NCBI GenBank assembly: GCA_040223615.1
Contig: JAVKFY010000055.1
Location: 16,362-80,361, forward strand
Direction of reading: 5' to 3'
DNA length: 64,000 nucleotides
Source of the DNA: JAVKFY01 sp040223615
GTDB lineage: Bacteria > Pseudomonadota > Alphaproteobacteria > GCA-2731375
The position numbers were made by a program, and so were the translations under genes. Positions 1 to 8,452 of the stretch are shown one piece after another. The stretch's first letter is position 1; each line of letters begins with the position of its first letter. A model generated the notes under the pieces. The model searched no databases and was not told where the DNA came from. It worked only from the letters and a program-made list of their open reading frames with translations.

Positions 1-741
1 GTGAGCTATGACCTGCTGGTCCCGGCCGAGCGTGGCGAGGATTTCGACGCGACCTTTCGCCACGCCGCCGAGGCCGGCTATCGCGGCATCAACATAACCC
101 TGCCATACAAGGAACGGGTGGTCGCCAAGCTCGCCATCGACGAGCCGCTGGTCCGCACGCTCGCCGCCGTCAACACCGTGCTGTTCGAGCCCGATGGCCC
201 GAGAGGCTTCAACACCGACTTCTCTGGTTTCGTCGCCGCCTACCGCAACACTTTCGACGGCGACGCGCCCGGCGCGGTGTGTCAGATCGGGGCCGGCGGA
301 GTCGGCAAGGCCGTCGCCTTCGGCCTCGTCGAACTGGGCTTGGAGGAACTGCGTCTGGTCGACCTCGACCAACCGAAAGCCGAAGCGCTGGCGGCCGTGC
401 TGCGCCGTACGCGCCCGGGCCTGCGCATCGAGGTCGCGACCACGCCGGCGCAAGCCGACGGCATCGTCAACTGCACGCCGGTCGGCATGGTCGGCTACGG
501 CGGTACACCGGTCGATCCGGCGTTACTGCGAAACGCGCGCTGGGTCTTCGATGCCGTCTACACGCCACTGCGAACGCCGTTGCTGAACGACGCCGCCGCC
601 GCCGGCCTCAAGGTGCTGAGCGGCTACGAGCTGTTCTTCTACCAGGGGCTGCACGCCTTCGAGATCTTCTGCGGATGCGCCTTGGACGAGGCTGCCATGC
701 GCGCCGCGCTGCTGGCGCGCACCGGCGCCGGCATGCGATAA
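1..741 (+). CDS. aroE: Shikimate/quinate dehydrogenase family protein, 5' end outside window
   Basis: NAD(P)-dependent dehydrogenase of the AroE/YdiB family, which reduces 3-dehydroshikimate (or oxidises quinate/shikimate). The visible 246 residues lack the first ~30 residues of the ~275-residue family, because the window begins inside the substrate domain; the GTG at base 1 is not a credible start. Seen: the catalytic-Lys segment NITLPYKE (Lys at visible residue 37), the NTD motif with its catalytic Asp (FNTDFSGF), the Rossmann motif GAGGVGKA near residue 98, and the C-terminal segment SGYELFFYQGLHAFEIF, which corresponds to the family's DGxxMLxxQ region. It is the first visible gene of a tight + strand run with PhyH, SodC and an amidohydrolase. 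That is not an aromatic-biosynthesis neighbourhood, so a quinate/shikimate catabolic or otherwise specialised AroE paralogue is possible. Family confident; exact substrate not. Confidence 0.85.
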   Translation: MSYDLLVPAERGEDFDATFRHAAEAGYRGINITLPYKERVVAKLAIDEPLVRTLAAVNTVLFEPDGPRGFNTDFSGFVAAYRNTFDGDAPGAVCQIGAGGVGKAVAFGLVELGLEELRLVDLDQPKAEALAAVLRRTRPGLRIEVATTPAQADGIVNCTPVGMVGYGGTPVDPALLRNARWVFDAVYTPLRTPLLNDAAAAGLKVLSGYELFFYQGLHAFEIFCGCALDEAAMRAALLARTGAGMR

Positions 742-768
742 ACCGGGCGAAGCGCGAGGACGAACCGC

Positions 769-1656
769 ATGCCCGACTCGATCCCGACCAGCGTCATTGC
801 CGACGCCCAGCTCGCCGACTACCGCGACAAGGGCTTCACCGTCGTAGCGGACATCTTCACCGCCGACGAGGTCGCGGCGATGCGCGCGGTGATCGACGAG
901 CTCATCGCCGGTGCCGCGGGCCTGACCACGCACGACGAGATCTACGACCTGGAACCCTCGCACACGCCGGAGCGGCCGCGCGTGCGTCGCATCAAGGCGC
1001 CGTTCAAGGTGCACCCGATCTTCGACCGGATGGTGCGCCACCCGCGCCTGATCGCGGCACTGACCCGGCTGATCGGTCCCGACCTGCGGCTGTTCGGCGG
1101 CAAGCTGAACATGAAGGCGGCCGGCTACGGCTCGCCGGTGGAGTGGCACCAGGACTGGGCTTTCTACCCGCACACCAACGACGACGTCCTGGCCGTCGGC
1201 GTGATGCTCGACGACATGACGCCGGACAACGGCCCGCTGCTGATCGTGCCCGGCTCGCACAACGGCCCGGTTCACGACCACCACCAGGACGACCACTTCG
1301 TCGGCGCCATCGACCCGAACGCCTGCGACTGCGACTTCGAGAGCGCCGAGATGGTGCTGGGCTCGGCCGGCTCGTGCAGCTTCCACCACGTGCGCGCGGT
1401 GCACGGCTCGGCGGTGAACACCTCTGGCGCCGACCGGCGGCTGCTGCTCTACGAAGTCACCGCCGCCGATGCCTGGCCGCTGCTCGGCATGCGCGAGGCA
1501 AACTGGGAGGCGCACCGCGCCAGCATCCTGGCCGGCGCGCCCTGCACCACGCCTCGCCTGACCGGCGTGGCGGTGCGACTGCCGCTGCCGGAACCGCTGC
1601 GCCAGGGCTCGATCTACGAAACCCAGACCTCGGTGCGGAACACCTGGTTCCGCTAG
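769..1656 (+). CDS. Phytanoyl-CoA dioxygenase (PhyH) family protein
   Basis: Probable Fe(II)/2-oxoglutarate-dependent dioxygenase, 295 aa, cytosolic. The facial triad is visible: WHQDW gives His127 and Asp129, and a distal His lies in RAVHGSAVN (about residue 212), followed by an Arg-rich strand (DRRLLLYEV) that should bind 2-oxoglutarate. The N-terminal FTVVADIFTADEVAAMRAVID helix region is typical of PhyH proteins. A GAGGA ribosome-binding site precedes the ATG. The gene follows the AroE-like gene by 27 bases and sodC follows it by 19, so they are probably co-transcribed. PhyH proteins hydroxylate many substrates (acyl-CoAs, ectoine, antibiotics, phosphonates), and nothing in the sequence fixes the substrate here. 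Confidence 0.85.
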   Translation: MPDSIPTSVIADAQLADYRDKGFTVVADIFTADEVAAMRAVIDELIAGAAGLTTHDEIYDLEPSHTPERPRVRRIKAPFKVHPIFDRMVRHPRLIAALTRLIGPDLRLFGGKLNMKAAGYGSPVEWHQDWAFYPHTNDDVLAVGVMLDDMTPDNGPLLIVPGSHNGPVHDHHQDDHFVGAIDPNACDCDFESAEMVLGSAGSCSFHHVRAVHGSAVNTSGADRRLLLYEVTAADAWPLLGMREANWEAHRASILAGAPCTTPRLTGVAVRLPLPEPLRQGSIYETQTSVRNTWFR

Positions 1657-1675
1657 CAAGTAGGAGGAGAGTGCC

Positions 1676-2188
1676 ATGACCCGTTTCACCGCGATGATCG
1701 CCGCCGCACTGCTGGCCGTCGGCGGCGCCGCCCAGGCCGAAACCGTCACCGCCGACATCATCGGCACCAAGGGCGACAAGATCGGCACGCTCAGCGTCGC
1801 CGACGCACCGACCGGCGTCGTGCTGACCGTCGAGATCGGCCCCGGCGGCCTGGCGCCCGGCTGGCACGGCAACCACCTGCACGCGGTCGGCGACTGCTCC
1901 GACGTCGGCACGTTCAAGAAGTCGACCGGCCACATCAATCCGTCGGGCCGCAAGCACGGCCTGCTGAACCCGGACGGGCCGGACAATGCCGACCTGCCGA
2001 ACCTCTACGTCCACGCCGATGGCTCGGCGCACGCGCAGATGTTCAACCCGCGGGTCAGCCTCAAGGGCTCGGTGCCGTTGCTCGACGACGACGGCTCGGC
2101 CTTCATCATCCACGCCAACCCGGACGACCACATGGCGCAGCCGATCGGCGGTGCCGGCGGCCGCGTCGCCTGCGCCGCCATCAAATAA
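1676..2188 (+). CDS. sodC: Superoxide dismutase [Cu-Zn]-like periplasmic protein
   Basis: 170 aa with a signal peptide (hydrophobic core ending at AQA, about residue 21), so exported. The Cu/Zn-SOD fold is recognisable: copper ligands in NHLHAVGDC (His67, His69), the bridging His in GHINP (His86), KHGLLNP (His94), a Cu His in IIHANPDDH (His146) and GGAGGRVACAAI with the conserved Arg and disulfide Cys. In relatives the loop reads GPHAGDLPNL; here it reads GPDNADLPNL, so the expected zinc-ligand His is Asp103 while the following Asp (106) is kept. The enzyme may therefore bind zinc weakly, or have another role. A strong GGAGG ribosome-binding site precedes the ATG. It lies in the same operon as the PhyH dioxygenase and an amidohydrolase. 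Confidence 0.85.
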   Translation: MTRFTAMIAAALLAVGGAAQAETVTADIIGTKGDKIGTLSVADAPTGVVLTVEIGPGGLAPGWHGNHLHAVGDCSDVGTFKKSTGHINPSGRKHGLLNPDGPDNADLPNLYVHADGSAHAQMFNPRVSLKGSVPLLDDDGSAFIIHANPDDHMAQPIGGAGGRVACAAIK

Positions 2189-2200
2189 GGACGAAGACCC

Positions 2201-3901
2201 ATGCATGACCTGGTGATCCGCAACGGCACGGTGATCGACGGCACCGGCGCCGACCGCTTCGTCGCCGACGTCGCGGTGCGCGACGGCAAGATCGTGGAGG
2301 TCGGCCGCGACCTGGGGCTGGGCACGCGCGAGATCGACGCCGACGGCATGCTGGTGACGCCCGGCTTCGTCGACATTCACACCCACTATGACGGCCAGGC
2401 GACCTGGGACCCGCACCTCACCAACTCGTCGTGGCACGGCGTCACCACGGCGGTATTCGGCAATTGCGGCGTCGGCTTCGCGCCGGTGCGCCCGGGCGCC
2501 GAACGCTACCTGATCAACCTGATGGAGGGCGTGGAGGATATCCCCGAGGTGGTCCTGGCCGAGGGCCTGGACTTCAAGTGGGAGAGCATTCCCGACTACC
2601 TCGACGCGCTCGAATCCACGCCGCGGCTGATCGACATCGGCGCCCAGGTCACCCACGGCCCGCTGCGCTTCTACATGATGGGCGAACGCGGCGCCGACCA
2701 TGACGAAGCACCGAGCCCGGACGAAATCGACCAGATGGGCACGCTGCTGGAACAGGGGCTGCGCGCCGGCGCGCTCGGCTTCACCACCTCGCGGACCCGC
2801 AAGCACCGCGCCGCCGACGGCCGCCTGACGCCGGGCCTGTCCGCAGACGAAGCCGAACTGACTGGACTTGCACAAGCCATGAAGCGTGCCGGCAGCGGCG
2901 TGCTGGAAGTCAACTCCGACTTCGGACCGGGCGAGTTCGAGACCATGCGGGCCGCCGCCGAGATCGCCGGCCGACCCCTGTCGGTGCTGCTGGTCCAGGT
3001 CAACAACGACCCGACGCTGTGGCGCCAGACCCTGGATCAAGTCAATCAGGCGGTCGCCGAGGGCACCGAGGCCAAGGCCCAGGTCGGCTGCCGCCCGATC
3101 GGCGTGCTGATGGGCTTGGAGACCAGCCTCAACCCGTTCGTCACCCATCCGGTCTGGCGCGACGATCTTGCCGCCATGGCCCCGGCCGAGCGCGCCGCGC
3201 GTCTCGCCGCCGACGCGGCGTTGCGCGAGGCGCTGCTCGACCAGTCGCTGGAGGATGGTGCCAGCCTTAACGTGCAACTGGACATGGCGCGAACCTTCGA
3301 GCTCGACGATCGCCTCGACTACGAGCCGGCGCCCGAGAGCAGCCTCACCGCCCGCGCGGCGGCCGGCAACGCCAGTGCCCGCGCTCTGGCACTCGACGCG
3401 ATGCTAGCGCACGGCGGCAAGGGGCTGCTGATCAACACCTTCGAGAACTATTCGAACGGCAATCTCGACGACGTCCACGCCATGCTGACCGACCCGAACT
3501 CGGTGATGGGCGTGGCCGACAGCGGCGCCCATGTCGGCATCATCTGCGACTTCAGCGCGCCGACCCTGCTGCTGACGCACTGGGGCCGCGACCGCACACG
3601 CGGCACGAAGCTGCCGCTGGAATTCCTGGTCGCCAAGCATTCCCGCGTCACCGCGCATCACTACGGCTTGTACGACCGCGGCGTGATCGCGCCGGGCCTG
3701 AAGGCCGACATCAACGTGATCGACTTCGAGGCCTTGTGCCTGCGCCGCCCGGAGGTGGTCTACGATCTGCCCGCCGGCGGCAAGCGGCTGATCCAGCGCG
3801 CCGACGGCTACCGGCACACCTTCGTCGCCGGCCAGGAGATCATGCGCGACGGCGAGGTCTGCGACGCGCTGCCCGGCAAGCTGGTACGCGGCGCTCGCTA
3901 G
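2201..3901 (+). CDS. N-acyl-D-amino-acid deacylase family amidohydrolase
   Basis: 566 aa, amidohydrolase superfamily, D-aminoacylase subgroup: zinc-dependent hydrolysis of N-acyl-D-amino acids or related amides. Seen: the N-terminal beta-sandwich (DLVIRNGTVIDGTGADRFVA), the metal-binding GFVDIHTHYDGQATWDP, GNCGVGFAPVRPG carrying the Cys typical of this subgroup, a central VADSGAHVGIICDFSAPT segment with a metal-site Asp/His, and the closing sandwich GVIAPGLKADINVIDF. The length fits the 'amidohydrolase 3' enzymes. The start follows AAGGA by 8 bases. It is the last gene of the leading operon; its TAG shares the CTAG palindrome at 3898-3901 with the stop of the convergent glutamate-synthase-like gene. 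Confidence 0.88.
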   Translation: MHDLVIRNGTVIDGTGADRFVADVAVRDGKIVEVGRDLGLGTREIDADGMLVTPGFVDIHTHYDGQATWDPHLTNSSWHGVTTAVFGNCGVGFAPVRPGAERYLINLMEGVEDIPEVVLAEGLDFKWESIPDYLDALESTPRLIDIGAQVTHGPLRFYMMGERGADHDEAPSPDEIDQMGTLLEQGLRAGALGFTTSRTRKHRAADGRLTPGLSADEAELTGLAQAMKRAGSGVLEVNSDFGPGEFETMRAAAEIAGRPLSVLLVQVNNDPTLWRQTLDQVNQAVAEGTEAKAQVGCRPIGVLMGLETSLNPFVTHPVWRDDLAAMAPAERAARLAADAALREALLDQSLEDGASLNVQLDMARTFELDDRLDYEPAPESSLTARAAAGNASARALALDAMLAHGGKGLLINTFENYSNGNLDDVHAMLTDPNSVMGVADSGAHVGIICDFSAPTLLLTHWGRDRTRGTKLPLEFLVAKHSRVTAHHYGLYDRGVIAPGLKADINVIDFEALCLRRPEVVYDLPAGGKRLIQRADGYRHTFVAGQEIMRDGEVCDALPGKLVRGAR

Positions 3902-5496
3902 GCATCAGCTGGCGTGAAGCTGCCGGCCCGGGCCAGGCGCCACGGCGTGTCGTAGTCGCCGTCGCCGCATTCGCCATCGTCGCGCAGACATCCGACCGGC
4001 AGGATCGGGAACGCCTTGTCGGCCGGCAGAACGTCGCCGTTCTTCTGCCTGACCTGGATATGCCATGGCTGCAGTTCGCGCGGATGATCGAACCCAGCGG
4101 CGCCGACCAGGTCGCCCACCGCGCGCAACGTGTTGCGGTGGAAGCTGGCGACGCGTTCGGCCTTGTCCGGCACCACCAGCGAACGCTGCCGCAGGCGATC
4201 CTGCGTCGCCACACCGGACGGACAGGTGTTGGTATGGCACGACTGCGCCTGGATGCAGCCCAGCGCGAACATGAAGCCGCGCGCCGAGTTCACCCAATCG
4301 GCGCCGAGCGCGCTGGCCCAGATCAGATCGAACGCCGTGATCATCTTGCCGCTGGCGGCGATGCGGATGTCATCGCGCAAGCCAGCCCCGAGCAACGTGT
4401 TGCGCACGAAGGTCAGGCCCTCGGCCAGCGGCGTGCCGATGTGGTTGGCGAATTCCAGCGGTGCCGCGCCGGTGCCGCCCTCCTTGCCGTCGACGACGAT
4501 GAAATCCGGCCGGATGCCAGTTTCCAGCATCGCCTTCACCACCGCCATGAACTCCCAACGGTGACCGACGCAGAGCTTGAAGCCGACCGGCTTGCCGCCG
4601 CTGGCCTCCCGGAGCTGCTGCAGGAAGTGCATGAACCCGATCGGCGTTTCGAAGGCGTTGTGCGCCGGCGGCGATACGCAGTCGCGGTCCATCGGCACGC
4701 CGCGCGCGTCGGCAATCTCCGGCGTGATCTTGGCCGCCGGCAGCACGCCGCCGTGGCCCGGCTTGGCGCCCTGCGACAGCTTCACCTCGATCATCTTCAC
4801 CTGCTCGGCGCCGGCCCGCTCGGCGAACTTGTCGGCATCGAAGCCGCCAGCGTCGGTGCGGCAGCCGAAGTAAGCCGTACCGAGCTCCCAGATCAGGTCG
4901 CCGCCGCCGGCACGATGGAAGGCGCTGATGCCGCCCTCGCCGGTGTCGTGCGCGAAGCCGCCCATCCTCGCGCCACGGTTCAGCGCCTCGATGGCATTCG
5001 CGCCGAGCGCACCGAAGCTCATCGCCGAGATGTTCAGCGTCGAGGCGGCATAGGGCTTGGTGCAGGCATCGCCACCGACTTTCACGCGATAGTCGCTGTG
5101 CCCATGCGGTTTCGCGGCGATCGAATGGGTCAGCCACAGGTAGCCGGCGGCATAGACGTCGTGGCGGGTGCCGAACGGCCGCAGCCCCTCCTCGCCCTTG
5201 GCGCGCTGGTAGACGATGGAGCGTTCCTCGCGACTGAACGGGACCTCGTCGCGGTCGCTCTCGATCAGGTACTGGCGTATCTCCGGCCGTACGCCCTCGA
5301 AGACCCAGCGCATGTGCCCGAGCACCGGATAGTTGCGCAGCAGGCTGTGCCGCTTCTGCGCAAGATCCCAGACACCGAGCGCCGCCAGCGCCGTCAGCGG
5401 CACGCAGCCCCACCACGCCAGCGGCCACCAGAAGCCGGCGACCGCCGTCGCCAGGCTCAAGATCACCACGACCGCGAATACCGTGTACCGACCCAT
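3898..5496 (-). CDS. FMN-binding glutamate synthase family protein
   Basis: 532 aa. Two N-terminal membrane segments (about residues 5-45) precede a domain equivalent to the FMN/Fe-S synthase domain of glutamate synthase large subunit. Seen: GEGGISAFHRAGGGDL, the KLSQGAKPGHGG loop, VVDGKEGGTGAAP, and the cysteine cluster CIQAQSCHTNTCPSGVAT, which corresponds to the 3Fe-4S site. There is no N-terminal glutaminase domain, so on its own it cannot use glutamine. Stand-alone membrane-anchored versions are common in proteobacteria and have no assigned substrate. An AGGAGG ribosome-binding site precedes the ATG. It is divergent from the PaaI thioesterase (68-base gap) and its stop overlaps that of the upstream + strand gene. 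Confidence 0.87.
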   Translation of the reverse strand: MGRYTVFAVVVILSLATAVAGFWWPLAWWGCVPLTALAALGVWDLAQKRHSLLRNYPVLGHMRWVFEGVRPEIRQYLIESDRDEVPFSREERSIVYQRAKGEEGLRPFGTRHDVYAAGYLWLTHSIAAKPHGHSDYRVKVGGDACTKPYAASTLNISAMSFGALGANAIEALNRGARMGGFAHDTGEGGISAFHRAGGGDLIWELGTAYFGCRTDAGGFDADKFAERAGAEQVKMIEVKLSQGAKPGHGGVLPAAKITPEIADARGVPMDRDCVSPPAHNAFETPIGFMHFLQQLREASGGKPVGFKLCVGHRWEFMAVVKAMLETGIRPDFIVVDGKEGGTGAAPLEFANHIGTPLAEGLTFVRNTLLGAGLRDDIRIAASGKMITAFDLIWASALGADWVNSARGFMFALGCIQAQSCHTNTCPSGVATQDRLRQRSLVVPDKAERVASFHRNTLRAVGDLVGAAGFDHPRELQPWHIQVRQKNGDVLPADKAFPILPVGCLRDDGECGDGDYDTPWRLARAGSFTPADA

Positions 5497-5564
5497 CCTC
5501 GCCTCCTGGTTTCCCTGGTCCGAGCCTCGCCCTAAGCTCGCCGCCGCGCAACGAGGGAGCCCGC

Positions 5565-5987
5565 ATGGGACAGTTGATTTCGCCGGCGCCGCTGTTCGCC
5601 GCGCACCTACCGATCGAAGTGCTGGAGCGCGACGTCGGCCGCCTGGTCACCGCCACCACGTTCACCGACCAGCACGTCAATGCCGTCGGCGCCGTGCATG
5701 GCGGGATGATCGCGGCGGTGCTCGACGTGGCGCTGGCCGGCGGCGGCAGCGCCACCGGTAACGCAGAGGACTACGGCATCACGCTGTCGATCACGGTGAA
5801 CTTCGTGCGCCCGCTGTCGCCCGGCCGCACGACCTGCGAATCCGTCATGGTCGGAGGCGGCCGGCGCACCAAGTTCGCCGAGGCCAAGCTCCGGGACGGC
5901 GCCGGCGTACTTGTCGCCACCGCCTCTGGCACGGTGCAGGTGATCCAGCGGCCATCGCCAGACACCGGCCCGTTAACCGCGCGTTAA
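5565..5987 (+). CDS. PaaI-type hotdog thioesterase
   Basis: 140 aa, the usual size for single hotdog-fold acyl-CoA thioesterases that hydrolyse small aromatic or acyl-CoA esters. The family signature is visible: NAVGAVHGGMIAAVLDVAL (HGG loop with the central helix), then ITLSITVNFVRPLSPG and a terminal strand VLVATASGTVQVI. The start is supported by GAGGGAG 8 bases upstream. It is monocistronic or nearly so: a hairpin follows at 6043-6066. The substrate cannot be told from the sequence; neighbouring catabolic genes suggest a housekeeping CoA-recycling role. Confidence 0.85.
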   Translation: MGQLISPAPLFAAHLPIEVLERDVGRLVTATTFTDQHVNAVGAVHGGMIAAVLDVALAGGGSATGNAEDYGITLSITVNFVRPLSPGRTTCESVMVGGGRRTKFAEAKLRDGAGVLVATASGTVQVIQRPSPDTGPLTAR

Positions 5988-6042
5988 CCGGCCCCAGCCA
6001 AACTGCCTTCGACTTTTCCTTGCTTTCCTCTCTACTGACACT

Positions 6043-6066
6043 TGCGCCCCGGTCCGCCGGGGCGCA
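6043..6066 (+). terminator. Strong GC hairpin, possible intrinsic terminator
   Basis: A perfect 10-bp inverted repeat (TGCGCCCCGG, TCCG loop, CCGGGGCGCA) followed by TTTCTTT. It lies 55 bases after the thioesterase stop and only 11 bases before the ATG of the next gene. Shape and T-rich tail fit a rho-independent terminator for the thioesterase transcript, but the position would also place it in the 5' leader of the GNAT gene if that gene is transcribed from upstream. Confidence 0.6.
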
Positions 6067-6077
6067 TTTCTTTGCGC

Positions 6078-6530
6078 ATGACGATTGTGCTGCGTGAGGC
6101 CAGCGCCGACGACGATGAGATCTGCGGCCGTATCGTCGGGGCCGCGGCCGGCGGCGCGGTCTACGCCGAACGCCTGCCGCATGCCCGCGCCATCTTTGCC
6201 GACACCAGCCCGCTGACCCGCGCCGGACGTCACCGCCTGATCGCAACGCTCGACGGCAAGCCGGTCGGCTTCGCCGACTTCCGCGACGACGGCCACATCA
6301 AGTACCTGTTCGTCGATCCCGCCGCGCAAGGCCGCGGCGCCGGCGCGACACTCGTCGACGCGGTGCAGGCGCGTACCGGCGCCATCGCCGTGCATGTGCT
6401 GGCGCTGAACGATGTCGGCATCGCCTGGTACCTGCGGCGCGGCTTTCGTGTCGTCGGCGGCTGGATCGAACCGTTGCGGGACACGGACGCGGTTTGGTTG
6501 CGGCTGGTACGCGGCAGCGCCGTACCCTAA
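6078..6530 (+). CDS. GNAT family N-acetyltransferase
   Basis: 150 aa, Gcn5-related acetyltransferase. Seen: strand 1 (MTIVLREASADDDE), the acetyl-CoA-binding segment YLFVDPAAQGRGAGATLVDAV with a Q/RGxGxG-type loop, and the C-terminal VLALNDVGIAWYLRRGFRVV segment typical of motif B. The reading frame can be opened further at a TTG (6042), but that start lies inside the hairpin and adds no family-like residues, so the ATG at 6078 is preferred. No clear Shine-Dalgarno sequence is visible. The substrate is unknown. Confidence 0.8.
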   Translation: MTIVLREASADDDEICGRIVGAAAGGAVYAERLPHARAIFADTSPLTRAGRHRLIATLDGKPVGFADFRDDGHIKYLFVDPAAQGRGAGATLVDAVQARTGAIAVHVLALNDVGIAWYLRRGFRVVGGWIEPLRDTDAVWLRLVRGSAVP

Positions 6531-6576
6531 GCTCGCGCGAGATATTTCCGGCGCACCTGGGGAGGTACACGCGCAA

Positions 6577-7443
6577 ATGAAAATCGTCAGCTTCCAGAAG
6601 AAAGACGGTCCCGCCCTCGGCGTGCTCGACGGCAACGACGTCATCGACCTGTCGGCCGTGGCCAAGTCGCTGCCGCGCGACCTGAAGACGCTGTTCGCCG
6701 GCGGCACCAAGGAAATGAGCGCGGTGAAGAAAGCGGTCGCGGGCGCCAAGCCACGCCATCGCACCACCGCCGGCAAGATCAAGTTCCTGCCGCCGATCTC
6801 CGATCCGAACAAGATCGTCTGCCTCGGCTTGAACTACCGCGACCACGCGATCGAGACCAACAACCCGATCCCGAAATTCCCGATCATCTTCCTGCGCACC
6901 GCCTCGACGCTGACCGGCCACAAGCAGCCGATGCTGATGCCGAAGGTCTCCAAGCAGTATGACTTCGAGGCCGAGCTGGCGGTAATCATCGGCAAGAAGG
7001 GCTACCGGTTGCCGAAGACCCGGGCGCTGTCGATCGTCGCCGGCTACTCGTGCTTCAACGATGGCTCGGTGCGCGACTATCAGCTCGGCCGTGGTCCGCA
7101 GTGGACGCTGGGCAAGAATTTCGACGGCAGCGGCGGCTTCGGCCCCTGCTTCGTCACCGCCGACGAACTGCCCAAGGGCGGCAACAACCTGCGGATCGCC
7201 TGTCGCCTGAACGGCAAGACCGTGCAGGACTCGAACACCAAGCAGCACATCTTCGACGTGCCGACCGCGATCGCCGCGATCACCGAGGTGATGACCCTGG
7301 AGCCCGGCGACGTGATCATCATGGGCACGCCGAACGGCGTCGGCAGCGGCCGCAAGCCGCCGCTGTGGATGAAGCCGGGCGACGTCTGCGAGATCGAGAT
7401 CGAGGGCATCGGCGTCCTGCGCAACCCGATCAAGGCGAAGTAG
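6577..7443 (+). CDS. Fumarylacetoacetate hydrolase (FAH) family protein
   Basis: 288 aa. FAH-fold enzyme; members hydrolyse or decarboxylate acylpyruvates and related beta-keto acids using Mg/Mn. Seen in order: CLGLNYRDHAIETN, the metal-binding Glu pair in YDFEAELAVIIGKK, SVRDYQLGRGPQWTLGKNFDGSG and the closing VIIMGTPNGVGSGR. The ATG at 6577 has GGGGAGG about 12 bases upstream; the N-terminal MKIVSFQKKDGPALGVLDG matches the small N-domain of the family, so longer frames are rejected. The ATP-grasp gene follows after 9 bases. An acylpyruvase or 2-hydroxyhepta-2,4-diene-1,7-dioate isomerase-like role is likely; the exact substrate is unknown. Confidence 0.88.
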   Translation: MKIVSFQKKDGPALGVLDGNDVIDLSAVAKSLPRDLKTLFAGGTKEMSAVKKAVAGAKPRHRTTAGKIKFLPPISDPNKIVCLGLNYRDHAIETNNPIPKFPIIFLRTASTLTGHKQPMLMPKVSKQYDFEAELAVIIGKKGYRLPKTRALSIVAGYSCFNDGSVRDYQLGRGPQWTLGKNFDGSGGFGPCFVTADELPKGGNNLRIACRLNGKTVQDSNTKQHIFDVPTAIAAITEVMTLEPGDVIIMGTPNGVGSGRKPPLWMKPGDVCEIEIEGIGVLRNPIKAK

Positions 7444-7452
7444 CCGCGCGCC

Positions 7453-8382
7453 ATGGCGGCGGTCCACCTGCTGTTCGAAAACCCGGCCTGGTCGGCACCG
7501 CTGATCGCCGAGCTGGAGCGGCGGGGACTGCCGGTCGTGACCTGGAACATGGCCGAGGGCGGCGTCGACATCTCGTCGGCGCCGCCCGAGGGCGTGTTCT
7601 TCTCGCGCATGAGCGCCTCGGCGCACACCCGCGGCCACCAGCACGCCACCGACTACGCCGCCGCCGTGCTGGCCTGGCTGGAGGACTACGGCCGCACCGT
7701 GCTGAACGGTTCGAACGTGCTGCGGCTGGAACTGTCGAAGGCGGCGCAGTACACGGCGCTGGCGCGGCACGGCATCCGCGTGCCCGACACCGTCGTCAGT
7801 CACGGCCGCGACGCCGCCATCGCCTCGGCCGCGCGCTTCAACGGCCCGTTCATCGCCAAGCACAATCGCGGCGGCAAGGGCCTGGGCGTGCACCTCGTCG
7901 ACGACATCGCCGCGCTCGCCCGCCTGCTCGACGACCCGGCGACCGAGCCGCCGGTGGACGGCATCTGGCTGCTGCAGCAATACATCGCCGCGCCGGAGCC
8001 CGTCATCACCCGCCTCGAATTCGTCGGCGGCAAGCTGCTCTATGCTGTGCGGGTCGACACCTCAGGCGGTTTCGAGCTGTGTCCGGCCGAGGTCTGCATC
8101 ACGCCGCAGGCCGCCGAGGCCGAGACCTTCCGCATCATTCCAGGTTTCGAGCATCCGCTCGTGGAACGCTTCGAGCGCTTCCTGGCCGCCAACGCCATCG
8201 CCGTGGCCGGCATCGAGTTCATCGTCGACGGCCACGGCCAGGCCTTCGCCTACGACGTCAACACCAACACCAACTACAACCCACTGGCCGAGGCCAAGGC
8301 CGGCATCTCCGGCGTCGCCGCCGTCGCCGACATGCTGGCCCACGCGCTGGACCGCGCTCCGGAGACCGCCGCGGCGAGCTGA
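7453..8382 (+). CDS. RimK-like ATP-grasp ligase
   Basis: 309 aa. The fold order is that of RimK/alpha-glutamate-ligase-type ATP-grasp proteins: a short N-domain (VHLLFENPAWSAPLIAELERRG), NGSNVLRLELSKAAQYTAL before the first lid, the ATP-binding strand FIAKHNRGGKGLGVHLVDD (Lys plus Gly-rich loop), the hinge WLLQQYIAAPEPVITRLEFVGG, and the metal-binding end AYDVNTNTNYNP (Asp/Asn). ATP-grasp enzymes of this type join an amine to a carboxylate through an acyl phosphate. The gene lies 9 bases behind the FAH-family gene and no partner identifies the acceptor. No clear ribosome-binding site; translational coupling to the upstream gene is plausible. Confidence 0.8.
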   Translation: MAAVHLLFENPAWSAPLIAELERRGLPVVTWNMAEGGVDISSAPPEGVFFSRMSASAHTRGHQHATDYAAAVLAWLEDYGRTVLNGSNVLRLELSKAAQYTALARHGIRVPDTVVSHGRDAAIASAARFNGPFIAKHNRGGKGLGVHLVDDIAALARLLDDPATEPPVDGIWLLQQYIAAPEPVITRLEFVGGKLLYAVRVDTSGGFELCPAEVCITPQAAEAETFRIIPGFEHPLVERFERFLAANAIAVAGIEFIVDGHGQAFAYDVNTNTNYNPLAEAKAGISGVAAVADMLAHALDRAPETAAAS

Positions 8383-8452
8383 GCCCCTTGCCTTATGACG
8401 TTGTTTCACCGACCGTTTCGGTAGTGGCAGTGTTGAGCCGAAGGAAGATCAG

